Source: Roseiarcus sp963806935 | GTDB taxonomy: Bacteria; Pseudomonadota; Alphaproteobacteria; Rhizobiales; Beijerinckiaceae | Assembly: GCA_963806935.1 (NCBI GenBank) | Contig: CAWEAT010000004.1 | Coordinates: forward strand, 62,001 to 126,000 | DNA: 64,000 bases | Reading direction: 5' to 3' | Shown: positions 46,607 to 55,190 of the stretch, piece by piece | Position numbering within the stretch: the first letter of the stretch is position 1 | How the letters are laid out: the number at the start of each line of letters is the position of its first letter | Notes under the pieces: generated by a model | Told to the model about the DNA's origin: nothing | Databases searched by the model: none | Seen by the model: the letters and a program-made list of their open reading frames with translations, nothing else | Program-made: the position numbers and the translations under genes

Positions 46607-47917
46607 ATGCGAATGGGCGCCATCAACAAGCGGCAATTCATCAAGGGCGGCGCAACGGTCGGCGCGCTGGCGGTCAGCGGCTCCTTCGGCGCATCGATCG
46701 CCCGCGCCGCGCGCACGCTCAAAATCGGCTATGTGAGCCCGCAGACCGGGCCGCTCGCGGGCTTTGCCGAGGCGGATTCTTACATTCTTGGCGGCGTGAA
46801 GGCAGCCTTGAAGGACGGTCTGAAGATCGGCGGCGAGACTTACCCGGTCGAGATCATCGTCCGCGACAGCCAATCCAATCCCAATCGTGCGGCCGAAGTC
46901 GCCAAGGACTTGATCGTCAGCGACAAGATCGACCTGATGACGGTGGCCTCGACGCCCGAGACCACCAATCCTGTGTCGACGCAGTGCGAGATCGAGGAAG
47001 TCCCGTGCATCTCGACCGTTGCGCCCTGGCAACCCTATTTCATTGGCCGCCAGGCCAACCCCGGCGATCCGAAAACCTGGAAGCCTTTCGACAGCACCTT
47101 CCATTTCTTCTGGGGCCTGGAAGACATCATCGCGGCCTATACGAACATGTGGGCGCAGGTCGACACGAACAAAGTTGTCGGGGGGCTGTTCCCGAACGAC
47201 GGCGACGGCAATGCATGGGGCGACAAGGTCGTCGGCTTTCCGCCAGTGCTGGAAAAGCTCGGCTACAAACTCGTGGACCCGGGCCGTTTTCAGGACCTCA
47301 ACGACGATTTCAGCGCGCAGATCGCGGCCTATAAGCAGGCGGACTGCCAGATCGTGACCGGCGTGGTGATACCGCCCGATTTCACCACCTTCTGGAATCA
47401 GGCCAACCAGAAGGGCTTCAGGCCCAAGGTCGCGTCGGTCGGAAAGGCCCTGCTGTTCCCCTCCGCGCTCGAAGCCCTCGGCAAGAGCGGCAACAATCTC
47501 TCGACCGAGGTCTGGTGGACGCCGACATATCCCTTCAAGTCGTCGCTGACCGGCGTTTCCGCCGCCGACCTCGCCAAGGGCTACGAGCAGGCGAGCGGCA
47601 AACAATGGACGCAACAGATCGGATTCGGGCACGCCTTGTTCGAGGTTGCGGTCGACGCCCTCAAGCGCAGCGCCGATCCGACGAAGTCCGCGGCGATCGT
47701 CGAGGCGATCAGCAAGACGAACCTGCCGACCATCGTCGGACCGATCGCTTTCGGCTCCGACAAGCTGCCGCCCTTCGCGCGAAGGAACATCGCCAAGACA
47801 CCCCTCGTCGGCGGGCAATGGCGACTTGGAGGCGATGGAAAGTACACGATCATCGTCGTCGACAATCAGACTGCCCCTGAGGTGCCGCTCGGCGGAAAGA
47901 TGCAGGCGCTTGGATGA
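46607..47917 (+). CDS. Periplasmic substrate-binding protein of a branched-chain-amino-acid-type ABC importer
   Basis: The 436-residue protein starts with a Tat-like signal (INKRQFIKGGATVGALAVSG) and has the two-lobed type I periplasmic binding fold (KIGYVSPQTGPLAGFAEADSY, VEIIVRDSQSNPNRAAEVAKDLI, LFPNDGDGNAWGD). Members bind amino acids, amides or aromatic acids. It lies directly downstream of the hydroxyquinol genes and upstream of ATPase and permease genes, so it may import the aromatic substrate of that pathway. Ligand unproven. Confidence 0.88.
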   Translation: MRMGAINKRQFIKGGATVGALAVSGSFGASIARAARTLKIGYVSPQTGPLAGFAEADSYILGGVKAALKDGLKIGGETYPVEIIVRDSQSNPNRAAEVAKDLIVSDKIDLMTVASTPETTNPVSTQCEIEEVPCISTVAPWQPYFIGRQANPGDPKTWKPFDSTFHFFWGLEDIIAAYTNMWAQVDTNKVVGGLFPNDGDGNAWGDKVVGFPPVLEKLGYKLVDPGRFQDLNDDFSAQIAAYKQADCQIVTGVVIPPDFTTFWNQANQKGFRPKVASVGKALLFPSALEALGKSGNNLSTEVWWTPTYPFKSSLTGVSAADLAKGYEQASGKQWTQQIGFGHALFEVAVDALKRSADPTKSAAIVEAISKTNLPTIVGPIAFGSDKLPPFARRNIAKTPLVGGQWRLGGDGKYTIIVVDNQTAPEVPLGGKMQALG

Positions 47918-47938
47918 GGCCTCGGCTGCTGTCCGCGG

Positions 47939-48655
47939 ATGATCCTTGAGCTTGATGACATCTCCAAGCGCTTCGGGCAGTTGAAAGTCGCCGACGCGAT
48001 TTCCTTTGGGGTCGCTGAGGGCGAGGCGGTTGGCATTGTCGGCCCGAACGGCGCCGGAAAGACGACGTTGTTTTCCCTGATCGGGGGCGCGCTGCGGCCT
48101 GACCGCGGACGCGTGCGCCTTCTCGGCAGAGACATCACCGACGCCTCGCCGCAGGCGCGGTGCGCCGCGGGAATCGCGCGGACGCATCAAGTTCCCCGCC
48201 CCTTCGGCAGGCTGACGGTGTTCGAGAATGTGCTGGTCGGGGCGTGCTTCGCGACGCCTCGATCCGAAAAAGACGCGGTCGACCTTTGCGGCGCGGTTCT
48301 TGAGACGACCGGGCTGCTGCGGCACGCCAACAAGCTGGCCGGCGCCTTGCCGCTGCTGGACCGCAAGCGTCTGGAGCTGGCGCGCGCCCTGGCGACGCGG
48401 CCGCGGCTATTGCTCCTGGATGAGATCGCGGGCGGCCTCACCGAGGGCGAGTGCGCGGTCCTCATCGACATGATCCGCGCAATCGGCGCATCGGGAGTTT
48501 CGATCCTCTGGATCGAGCACATCGTCCACGCGCTGCTCGCTGTGGTTACGCGGCTCGTCGTCCTGAACTTCGGCCAGGTCGTGGCGGAAGGCGAGCCGCG
48601 CGCCGTGATGGCGTCGCAGGCGGTGCGCGAAATCTATCTCGGCGCGGTCGAGTGA
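47939..48655 (+). CDS. ABC transporter ATP-binding protein, LivG-type
   Basis: The 238-residue ATPase has Walker A GPNGAGKTT, the LivG-typical ARTHQVPRPFGRLTVFENVLVG, a signature region (LLDRKRLELARALATRPRLLLLDEIAGGLTEGE, with LDRKRLELA in place of LSGGQ) and the switch His in WIEHIVHAL. The LivG-specific C-terminus ends EIYLGAVE. Its TGA overlaps the GTG of the second ATPase gene. Confidence 0.9.
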   Translation: MILELDDISKRFGQLKVADAISFGVAEGEAVGIVGPNGAGKTTLFSLIGGALRPDRGRVRLLGRDITDASPQARCAAGIARTHQVPRPFGRLTVFENVLVGACFATPRSEKDAVDLCGAVLETTGLLRHANKLAGALPLLDRKRLELARALATRPRLLLLDEIAGGLTEGECAVLIDMIRAIGASGVSILWIEHIVHALLAVVTRLVVLNFGQVVAEGEPRAVMASQAVREIYLGAVE

Positions 48656-49371
48656 GCCGCGCTGTCGCCAACCCCCTGCTCGTCACCAAAGGCCTGCGGG
48701 CGTTCTATGGCGATTTTCAAGCCTTGTTCGGCGTTGACGTGACTGTGAACGTCGGAGAGACGATCGCCCTGATTGGCGCGAACGGCGCCGGAAAGTCGAC
48801 CTTCCTGCGCGCGATCACCGGGCTTCTCCGCGCCGAACCGGAATCAGTCGTCTTCGATGGCGAACCGATCGGCGGGCGTTCGCCGGCTGAAATTGTGCGC
48901 CTCGGCGTCGCTATGACGCCGGAAGGAAGGCGCTTGTTTCCCTCTCTGACAGTCGAAGAGAATCTCGCCATCGGAGCATGGACCAAGCCGCGCGGGGTGA
49001 AAGCGGCGATCGAACGGGCCTACGCGCTCTTTCCGACGCTCAAGGCGCGACGCGATGTTCGGGGCGCGGCGCTCTCCGGGGGCGAGCAGCAGATGGTCGC
49101 GATCGCGCGGGCCCTGGCTTCCGGGCCGCGTTTGCTCCTGTGCGACGAAATTTCGCTTGGCCTTGCGCCGATCGTGATTGGCCAGCTCTATTCGGCTCTG
49201 CCCGCAATCAAGTCGTCCGGCGCGAGCCTCATCATCGTCGAGCAGGACGTCTCGCGCGCGCTTGCTGTCGCCGATCGAGCCTATTGTTTCCAGGAAGGGC
49301 GCGTCGCCCTCAGCGGGCCTGCGCATGAACTGACCAAAGATCAGGTACACGAGGCTTATTTTGGACATTGA
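48652..49371 (+). CDS. ABC transporter ATP-binding protein, LivF-type
   Basis: GTG 48652 overlaps the LivG-type stop and gives 239 residues. It has Walker A GANGAGKST, PEGRRLFPSLTVEENLAIG typical of LivF, signature LSGGEQQMVAIARAL, Walker B LLLCDEISLGLAP and EQDVSRALAVADRAY. The upstream extension of the frame to 48451 is a shadow inside the LivG gene. It pairs with the LivG-type ATPase to power the permeases encoded after it. Confidence 0.91.
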   Translation: MSRAVANPLLVTKGLRAFYGDFQALFGVDVTVNVGETIALIGANGAGKSTFLRAITGLLRAEPESVVFDGEPIGGRSPAEIVRLGVAMTPEGRRLFPSLTVEENLAIGAWTKPRGVKAAIERAYALFPTLKARRDVRGAALSGGEQQMVAIARALASGPRLLLCDEISLGLAPIVIGQLYSALPAIKSSGASLIIVEQDVSRALAVADRAYCFQEGRVALSGPAHELTKDQVHEAYFGH

Positions 49372-49482
49372 GCGCGCAGATCGGCGCAATGAGATGGCGC
49401 TGGCGGGCAAGCTGTCAGCGCTGATAAGTCCTTCGTGCGCCCTGGCGCGCGCCGGAAGCATCCAACCGTGTCCGCTCCATTC

Positions 49483-50355
49483 ATGACCGGTCTCGTCAAC
49501 ATCGTGATCGACGGGATCATGATCGGCGCGCTCTACGCGATTTTCGCGGCGGGACTGTCCCTGATTTTCGGCGTGATGCGGCTCGTCAATCTCGCGCATG
49601 GCGATCTCATCGTCGTCGCTGCCTACCTCATTCTCATCGTCGCTCAGCATCTTGGATTGAGCATCTTCGTTGCGGTCCTCCTGGTCGCGCCGATGATGTT
49701 CGTCATCGGCTACGCGCTCCAGACAATTCTTCTCAATCGCGTGCTGGGCGACGATATTCTGCCTCCGCTGCTGGTGACCTTCGGCCTGTCGATCATTCTG
49801 CAGAATGGCGCGCTGGCCCTGTTCTCTGCTGACAGTCGAAGGCTGCCGGCCTTCGGGCTGGAGAATGCTTCGCTGTCGTTGGGACCCTTTTCGATCGGGG
49901 CCCTCCCCCTCCTGACGCTGGGCGCCGCGGTGCTGGTCATATTCCTTCTGAACCGGCTCCTTTACTCCACCCTGATCGGCCGCGCCTTTCGCGCGGTCTC
50001 GGATGATTCGACGACGGCGCAACTGATGGGCGTATCCAACGGCAGAATTTTTGCTGTCGCCATGGGACTGGCGCTCGCCCTTTGCACGGTCGCCGCCCTG
50101 TTTCTCGGGGCGCGGGCCAACTTCGATCCGACCATCGGACCGGGGCGGCTCATCCTTGCGTATGAAGCTGTGATCATTGGAGGGCTCGGCAGCCTCTGGG
50201 GAACTTTGGCCGGCGGCGTCATTCTGGGCCTCGCCCAGGTCGCTGGCGCGTCGATCAATCCCGAATGGCAGCTTCTTGCCGGACATCTCGCCTTCCTCGC
50301 CATGCTGGTGGTGCGACCGCGCGGACTCTTCCCGCAATTGGGCGAAGCGCCATGA
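49483..50355 (+). CDS. ABC transporter permease, LivH-type
   Basis: The protein has about eight membrane helices and the LivH hallmarks GALYAIFAAGLSLIFGVMRLVNLAHGD, GVSNGRIFAVAMGLALALCTVAALFLG and EAVIIGGLGSLWGTLAGG. I start it at ATG 49483 (290 residues) because typical LivH proteins begin near this hydrophobic segment. GTG codons at 49435 and 49468 are alternatives. Its stop overlaps the LivM start (ATGA). Confidence 0.88.
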   Translation: MTGLVNIVIDGIMIGALYAIFAAGLSLIFGVMRLVNLAHGDLIVVAAYLILIVAQHLGLSIFVAVLLVAPMMFVIGYALQTILLNRVLGDDILPPLLVTFGLSIILQNGALALFSADSRRLPAFGLENASLSLGPFSIGALPLLTLGAAVLVIFLLNRLLYSTLIGRAFRAVSDDSTTAQLMGVSNGRIFAVAMGLALALCTVAALFLGARANFDPTIGPGRLILAYEAVIIGGLGSLWGTLAGGVILGLAQVAGASINPEWQLLAGHLAFLAMLVVRPRGLFPQLGEAP

Positions 50356-51488
50356 CGACGGAATCGATAATCGCAGAGCGCGCTGGCGGCCCGCCGCCGG
50401 CCCGCCGTTTCGCGGTGGGAACGGGCGGCCCGGGTTTGAAGCTGGCGGCGACATGCGCGGCGGCGCTCGTCTTGCTCTTCGCCGTGCTGCCGTTTTTTGC
50501 AGACCGCGGCCTTATTCAGACGCTGTTCTCTGCGATGACGATGCTGGCGCTGGCACAGTTCTGGAACCTGCTCGCAGGCTACGCGGGTCTGGTCTCCGTC
50601 GGACAACAGGGCTTCGTCGGGCTTGGCGGATACTTCCTGTTTGCGGCGGCGACCTTCGTTGGAATCGATCCGCTCCTCGCAGTGCCTCTGGCCGGGCTGT
50701 TCGCGGCGCTTGTCGCCCTCCCCTCGGCCTGGCTGATCTTCCGATTGCAGGGCGCCTATTTTGCTATCGGCACCTGGGTTCTCGCGGAAGTCTTCCGGCT
50801 CATCGCGGCGCAGATCAAGCCACTCGGCGGGGGAACCGGCGCCTCCTTGTCAAAGACGGTCGCGGACAAGGCGGCGCTGACGCAGGCGATCGTCAGCGCG
50901 ACGGGCATGCGCGCGCCCGCAGCGCGTGACGTGGCCGCCTATTGGCTGGCCCTGATTCTCGCGGTCCTGGCGACTGCTCTCGTTTACGGACTGCTGCGCT
51001 CGCGTCGCGGCCTGGCTCTTACCGCGATCAGGGACAATCAATCGGCTGCGAGCTCGCTAGGCGTCGATCCGTCCCGTCTCAAACTGATGGTCTATATCCT
51101 CTGCGCCTTCGGAGCCGGGATGGTAGGCGCGCTCATCTATTTTCAGAAGGCGCGGATTTCGCCCGACGCCGCCTTCTCCGTCGTGGACTGGACGGCCTAC
51201 GTTCTGTTCATCGTGGTCATCGGCGGGGTGGCGACGGTTGAAGGCCCCTTCGTGGGCGTGCTGGTCTTTTTCATTCTTCAGGAACAATTGTCAGACCTCG
51301 GAGCCGGCTATCTGATTCTCCTCGGCGCGGTCGCCATCGCGGTGATGGTGTTCTTCCCGAAGGGTTTGTGGGGCTCCTTGGCTGAGCGCTTCGACCTCCA
51401 TGTTTTTCCGGTGCGGAGGCAACTCATCTGGACGATGGAGCCGCCCGCGACCCCGGCGTCAGCCCAAGCGCACATCGAAAGGGAATAA
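50352..51488 (+). CDS. ABC transporter permease, LivM-type
   Basis: ATG 50352 overlaps the LivH-type stop. The 378-residue protein has a hydrophilic N-terminus and about ten helices. Family features include LAQFWNLLAGYAGLVSVGQQGFVGLGGY, RLQGAYFAIGTWVLAEVFRL, TAIRDNQSAASSLGVDPSRLKLMVY and GGVATVEGPFVGVLVFFIL. It completes a binding protein, two ATPases and two permeases transporter, all on the plus strand. Confidence 0.9.
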   Translation: MTTESIIAERAGGPPPARRFAVGTGGPGLKLAATCAAALVLLFAVLPFFADRGLIQTLFSAMTMLALAQFWNLLAGYAGLVSVGQQGFVGLGGYFLFAAATFVGIDPLLAVPLAGLFAALVALPSAWLIFRLQGAYFAIGTWVLAEVFRLIAAQIKPLGGGTGASLSKTVADKAALTQAIVSATGMRAPAARDVAAYWLALILAVLATALVYGLLRSRRGLALTAIRDNQSAASSLGVDPSRLKLMVYILCAFGAGMVGALIYFQKARISPDAAFSVVDWTAYVLFIVVIGGVATVEGPFVGVLVFFILQEQLSDLGAGYLILLGAVAIAVMVFFPKGLWGSLAERFDLHVFPVRRQLIWTMEPPATPASAQAHIERE

Positions 51489-51600
51489 GCCGTGCTCGAG
51501 CGCGATCGGCCCTTGGTTGGTCAACGTTGCAAACGAGGTGGAATCCGTCATCCTCGGGCCGCTTCCGAAGGCGGTTCAGACGCCCGCGCCGGCGTTCGAC

Positions 51601-51636
51601 GCCCCCCAAGCCGAGCCAACCGAGGGGCGGCTTTTC
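51601..51636 (+). terminator. Predicted intrinsic terminator after the ABC transporter operon
   Basis: GCCCC at 51601 can pair with GGGGC at 51624, with further GC pairing inside the loop, followed by GGCTTTTC. The T-run is short (four), so termination may be weak. Position 113 bp after the livM-type stop suits the end of the operon. Confidence 0.4.
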
Positions 51637-51735
51637 TAGCCGCTTTCCAGACGGAACCCTATGATTATTGGTGAGTTCTTGGTGAGCGATAACTTACGAA
51701 ACTACCCAGGTAGTCCAATAAGATATTGAATTTAT

Positions 51736-51753
51736 TGGCGCGCCCGACAGGAT
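51736..51753 (-). repeat. 18-bp copy of tRNA-Arg 3' end (att-like direct repeat, left)
   Basis: TGGCGCGCCCGACAGGAT is identical to 53776-53793. Its reverse complement ATCCTGTCGGGCGCGCCA is the T-arm and acceptor end of a tRNA with encoded CCA. Similarity with the second copy also extends weakly upstream (AG..TTGAA). It marks the left boundary of an AT-richer segment. Confidence 0.75.
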
Positions 51754-52041
51754 GAAACTGGGCACCGTTATGTCATTGTTATTCCGAACGTTCTGTGGAC
51801 GCGCGTTGCATGGCTCCATTCGGCCATGTTCGCGAGAACGGCGCGTTGATCGCGGCGTCTGAGTCGCCTTCGCCGACACGTGTCGTTTCTTGCGAGCGAG
51901 ATAGGTGGAACTACTGATTGACTCGTTTGCTCATTTGATTGTCAATTGTGGCAACTCCCATTTGTCAAATAAATCGCCCGTTTTCAAACGCTCTTGAAAG
52001 ATCTTATCTCAAGTTAATACACCAGTATTGAAGAGAATTTT

Positions 52042-53671
52042 ATGAATAAATTTCTCCTTGGCATAGCACTTAGTTTATTGTCTACAGTCCCTGCTTTATG
52101 TTGTTCTGATGGGCAACACGAACAATGCGGAGGGATATGCATATGTGTTCCGGATGCTATTTCTCATGTGCCTGACATTCGAGGTGTTCGTGTTACTCCA
52201 GCGGATGCAATACCAGGAGTAACTGTACTCGGCTTGGCCGGAGCGGCGCTTGGCGGGGACAATGAACTGACCAAAGCGGCGCACAATGCCAAAGATTTTG
52301 TCAATGGCTTTTCGGACAAGTCGCAGGAAGCCATTCGGAAGGCAATTAATCACCCAGATAAAGCTGTTTCTGACGCCGCAAAGAACGCCGTAAAAGCCGC
52401 CAATGATATTATCGATGCTGCAAAAGCGGCGGAGAGGTACGCTGAGCGGAAGATCTCAGAGTTACCCGGAAATATTAAGTGATGCGGAAAAACGTCTCCG
52501 TGAGGGAAAAGTTGTAGATGCCGTTTGGCATCTTGGTACGGATGAATATCGAAAAGATAATGCCAACGCGGCACAATTAGTCCACGAAAACGAGCTAATA
52601 TCTACTATCGCGCAATCAGCGGCAGGCTTTTACGGCGGTCCGGCTGGAGCCGCTTCTTTCGCTGCGTGGAAGGCTTACAATGAAAGCCATGGGGACGTAG
52701 ATTTTGCTATCAAAGCTGGCGTATATGCTTACGTCCTCAGCGCGGGGTATGCCGACACAAACGCCTTACTGAGCGGAACCGTGGGTGAAGTTGCGAAGAA
52801 GGCTGCGACAACCGGTGCGGTATCAGGGCTGGCAGTAGCTGCGTCAGGGGGAAGCAACCAAGACGCGCTGAAAGCTTTTCTACAGTCTGGCGGCTCGGTA
52901 CTCGTTCAATCAGGTCAAGCCTACGTCAAGAATGAATATGTCGATCCCGCGATGGCAGACGGAGACGCATACTGCACGACAGTGATGGGTGGGTCGTGCG
53001 CGGCCGCCGCAAGTTGGGTGAATAATTCTAAGCAATACGCCACCCAGGAAATCAGCAATAACACCGGCGTTCCGACTGCGGTTCTCACCGGCAATCGCAA
53101 TTGGGTTGTTACTTGGAGCAAACAGGCAATCCAAAACGTGGCGAGCAACGTACCGCCAGTCGTTCTGACCTATATCGGCCAAGGATCGCCTTATTACGGT
53201 AAGTTTCAATACGTCGCAAAGCTGGGAAACCCCGACGTCTCGGAAGCACTTTTTATTCTGGCTCCGGATACACCCTCCCAACCTGGGTCCGAGCCAGAAA
53301 TTCCTTACCCGCAACCTGAGGACAATGACGACGACGTTTTTGTCCTCCCCATGCCAGATCATAGTGCACCAGCGACTGGCTGGATCTTTCTGGGAAAGTA
53401 TCTCGGGAACGGTGAATGGGAACAGCCGCGGTCCGATGATATTACCGGCAAGTCACCACGAGATTTACAAGGTGAGAATATTTCCCTGAATATCGGAGTT
53501 AGGTTACGATCATCCGCTTTTCACGTCACCTGGTCTGATGATCACCGATGTACGTACCGGGAGAGCTCGGTAATCGGTGGCATCCCCACTGGGACAACCA
53601 TAAATCTCAAGAACGTCATGCGCCTGAGGGGATGCTCTCGCTATGTTTGGGCAGAAGTCGAGACGCAATGA
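52042..53671 (+). CDS. Secreted protein of unknown function on an AT-richer island, frameshift near 52463
   Basis: ATG 52042 starts a signal peptide (KFLLGIALSLLSTVPALCC) followed by a Cys-rich head (CSDGQHEQCGGICICVP). Then comes a helical Ala/Lys/Asp-rich region (KAINHPDKAVSDAAKNAVK). One extra base near 52463 breaks the frame; without it, SE joins YPEILSDAEKRLREGKVVDAVWHLG and the protein is 542 residues. The middle is Gly/Ala-rich (STIAQSAAGFYGGPAGAASFAAWKAY), followed by a Pro/Asp linker (PYPQPEDNDDD) and a C-terminal domain with paired Cys (HRCTYRESS, LRGCSRYVW). I recognise no family. Lower GC and flanking att repeats mark it as acquired cargo. Confidence 0.72.
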
Positions 53672-53775
53672 ACATGGGCGTTTCGATGCCGTATTCAATA
53701 CCGCACTAGCGCTTACCGTAAACAGAACGTCACAGTCAACAAGTGATCATGTATAACCAAAGTTGTTGAAAAGAC

Positions 53776-53820
53776 TGGCGCGCCCGACAGGATTCGGACC
53801 TGTGGCCTCTGCCTTCGGAG
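53776..53820 (-). repeat. 45-bp tRNA-Arg(CCG) 3'-half fragment (att-like site next to integrase)
   Basis: On the minus strand it reads CTCCGAAGGCAGAGG..., then a T-arm and CGCGCCA: the anticodon loop with CCG, the variable region, the T-arm and the acceptor end of tRNA-Arg. Nothing tRNA-like continues upstream of the anticodon loop. This is the usual footprint of a tyrosine integrase that recombines in the anticodon loop. The fragment begins 29 bp beyond the integrase 3' end. Confidence 0.8.
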
Positions 53821-53849
53821 CACTCAGCGCCGCCCGGAAACCTGTGATT

Positions 53850-54947
53850 TCATTGCGCTTTTTGTGACGCATTCGTCTGGAAACCGGTCGAATTGCGCCG
53901 GGTAGCGCGGACATTCCGCGGACGCCCGGACAAAGCCTCGGCCGGGTCGCGCAGATGATCGGGGTGATGGTGCGCATGAACGCGCTGTAGAGTTTCCGTC
54001 GTCGTGCCGAGATACCCCCCTGCGTCCCACATATCGACGCCCGCCTGCATGAGCCACGTCGCCGCGGTGTGGCGGAGCGTGTGCGGGCTAACCGCCTTGA
54101 GCCCGGCTCGCCGGCAAGCGGAGGCGAAGCCCTTTTTCACGTCCTTGAGGCGCGCTCCGTTCTCGTGAATGACGAAGCCGATGTCGGTTCCACGCTGGCG
54201 GGCGCGACACAGATGCGGCAGGAGCCGAGAGGGAATCGGTATGCGGGCGCGGCGCTTGTTGGTGCGGCGAGCGCCCGGCGGGTTGAAGTCGATGCGGCCG
54301 GTGGAGAGATCGACTTGCGACCAGCGCAGCGACAGGATCGCCTCCTTGCGAGCGCCCGTATAGAGGGCGATCAGAATGAAGAGTGGCAGATAGAGGCGCA
54401 CCCGGGGCTCCCGCAGCGCCGCGCGCAGCAAGGCCGCAGCCTCATCCCTTGTCAGCCAGCGGTCTCGCGGCTCGGCGCCTTGTGGCAAATGGATGGCGAC
54501 GACGCGCGTTAGCCTGCCCTCTCGATGCGCGTGATTGATCGCAGCGCGCATTACCCCAAGCTCGCGGCGAGACGTGCCGTCGGAGCGGCCCCGTGCTTTC
54601 ACATAGCGGCGGCACGTCTCGCGAGTGATGTCTGAAATGGTGCGGCCGGTCCAGAACCGCGTCAGCGCTTCGACGGCGTGTCCGATCCGCCACGGCGACG
54701 CCGTTCGCGGTCCTTGCTCTAGCGCGTAATCAGCCAACACGTCGGTGATCAGGGTTGCAGCGGGATCACGGGGGCCAGCGGCGCGTGTTCGCTGATGGAT
54801 GAACTCGGCGAGCGCGATTTCAGCTTGCTCGCGATCTGCCGTGCCCGTTGAGCGCTCCCATGAGCGACCCTGCTCGGTCCATGTGACGTAAAAGCATCCG
54901 CGCTTGTCGAGAAAACGAAGGTGCGGGCCCGTGTTTCGTCGTGGCAT
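53850..54947 (-). CDS. Tyrosine recombinase/integrase, His in place of the expected nucleophilic Tyr
   Basis: The 365-residue protein has an N-terminal SAM-like DNA-binding domain and the catalytic domain with Arg200 (YTGARKEAILSLRW), His289 and Arg292 (SPHTLRHTAATWL). The C-terminal region TETLQRVHAHHHPDHLR corresponds to the family motif RVYGHHHPDHL. Here residue 324 is His (CAT at 53976-53978) where the nucleophilic Tyr (TAT) is expected. If the sequence is right, the enzyme is inactive. It is adjacent to the tRNA-Arg fragment and belongs to the integrative element. Confidence 0.88.
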   Translation of the reverse strand: MPRRNTGPHLRFLDKRGCFYVTWTEQGRSWERSTGTADREQAEIALAEFIHQRTRAAGPRDPAATLITDVLADYALEQGPRTASPWRIGHAVEALTRFWTGRTISDITRETCRRYVKARGRSDGTSRRELGVMRAAINHAHREGRLTRVVAIHLPQGAEPRDRWLTRDEAAALLRAALREPRVRLYLPLFILIALYTGARKEAILSLRWSQVDLSTGRIDFNPPGARRTNKRRARIPIPSRLLPHLCRARQRGTDIGFVIHENGARLKDVKKGFASACRRAGLKAVSPHTLRHTAATWLMQAGVDMWDAGGYLGTTTETLQRVHAHHHPDHLRDPAEALSGRPRNVRATRRNSTGFQTNASQKAQ

Positions 54948-55132
54948 GAAGGGGCTTTCGTGTTGTCGTGAATGAATTGTTGCAGAGCCTCGCGAGGGAT
55001 CATCGGGCGCCGGCCGACAAGCAGGTAAGCGAGCCGTCCGCCACGGACCAAGGTCCGCAGTTGAGCGACCGTCACCCCGAGCGCTTGGGCCGCCTCTTTG
55101 GGCGTAATCAACAGCGGCGCTTCGCCGATCAT
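54749..55132 (-). CDS. Excisionase-like helix-turn-helix protein
   Basis: From ATG 55132, MIGEAPLLITPKEAAQALGV begins a MerR/excisionase-type helix-turn-helix (AAQALGVTVAQLRTLVRGGRLAYLLVGRRPMIPREALQQFI). Only about the first 65 residues look like a protein domain. The frame then continues for 199 nt inside the integrase gene, which is unusually long for an overlap, so the natural stop may be hidden by an indel. Such small proteins direct excision together with the adjacent integrase. Confidence 0.68.
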   Translation of the reverse strand: MIGEAPLLITPKEAAQALGVTVAQLRTLVRGGRLAYLLVGRRPMIPREALQQFIHDNTKAPSCHDETRARTFVFSTSADAFTSHGPSRVAHGSAQRARQIASKLKSRSPSSSISEHAPLAPVIPLQP

Positions 55133-55190
55133 TTGCGCGCCCGCCTCGCTACACGAACGACAGCCCGGGTGATTAATGCGGGGCGGCGGG

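Larger units (their letters stand above)
51489..52041. other. Intergenic junction region: terminator, att-like repeat, shift to lower GC
   Basis: After LivM comes about 110 bp of GC-rich sequence ending in a terminator-like hairpin. The composition then becomes AT-rich from about 51660 onward. It contains the 18-bp tRNA-Arg 3'-end copy at 51736 and about 290 bp of leader before the island gene. No convincing gene is seen; short frames here lack features. Confidence 0.6.

Noticed and set aside
46388..48325. A 645-codon minus-strand open frame
   Set aside because: It is fully antisense to the dioxygenase, binding protein and LivG-type genes, and has shadow composition.
48844..50454. A 536-codon minus-strand open frame
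   Set aside because: It is antisense to the LivF and LivH-type genes, with low-complexity Glu/Arg/Gln sequence and no domains.
53776..53820. A complete tRNA-Arg gene
   Set aside because: Only the 3' half is present; the sequence upstream of the anticodon loop does not fold into D-arm or acceptor 5' strand.
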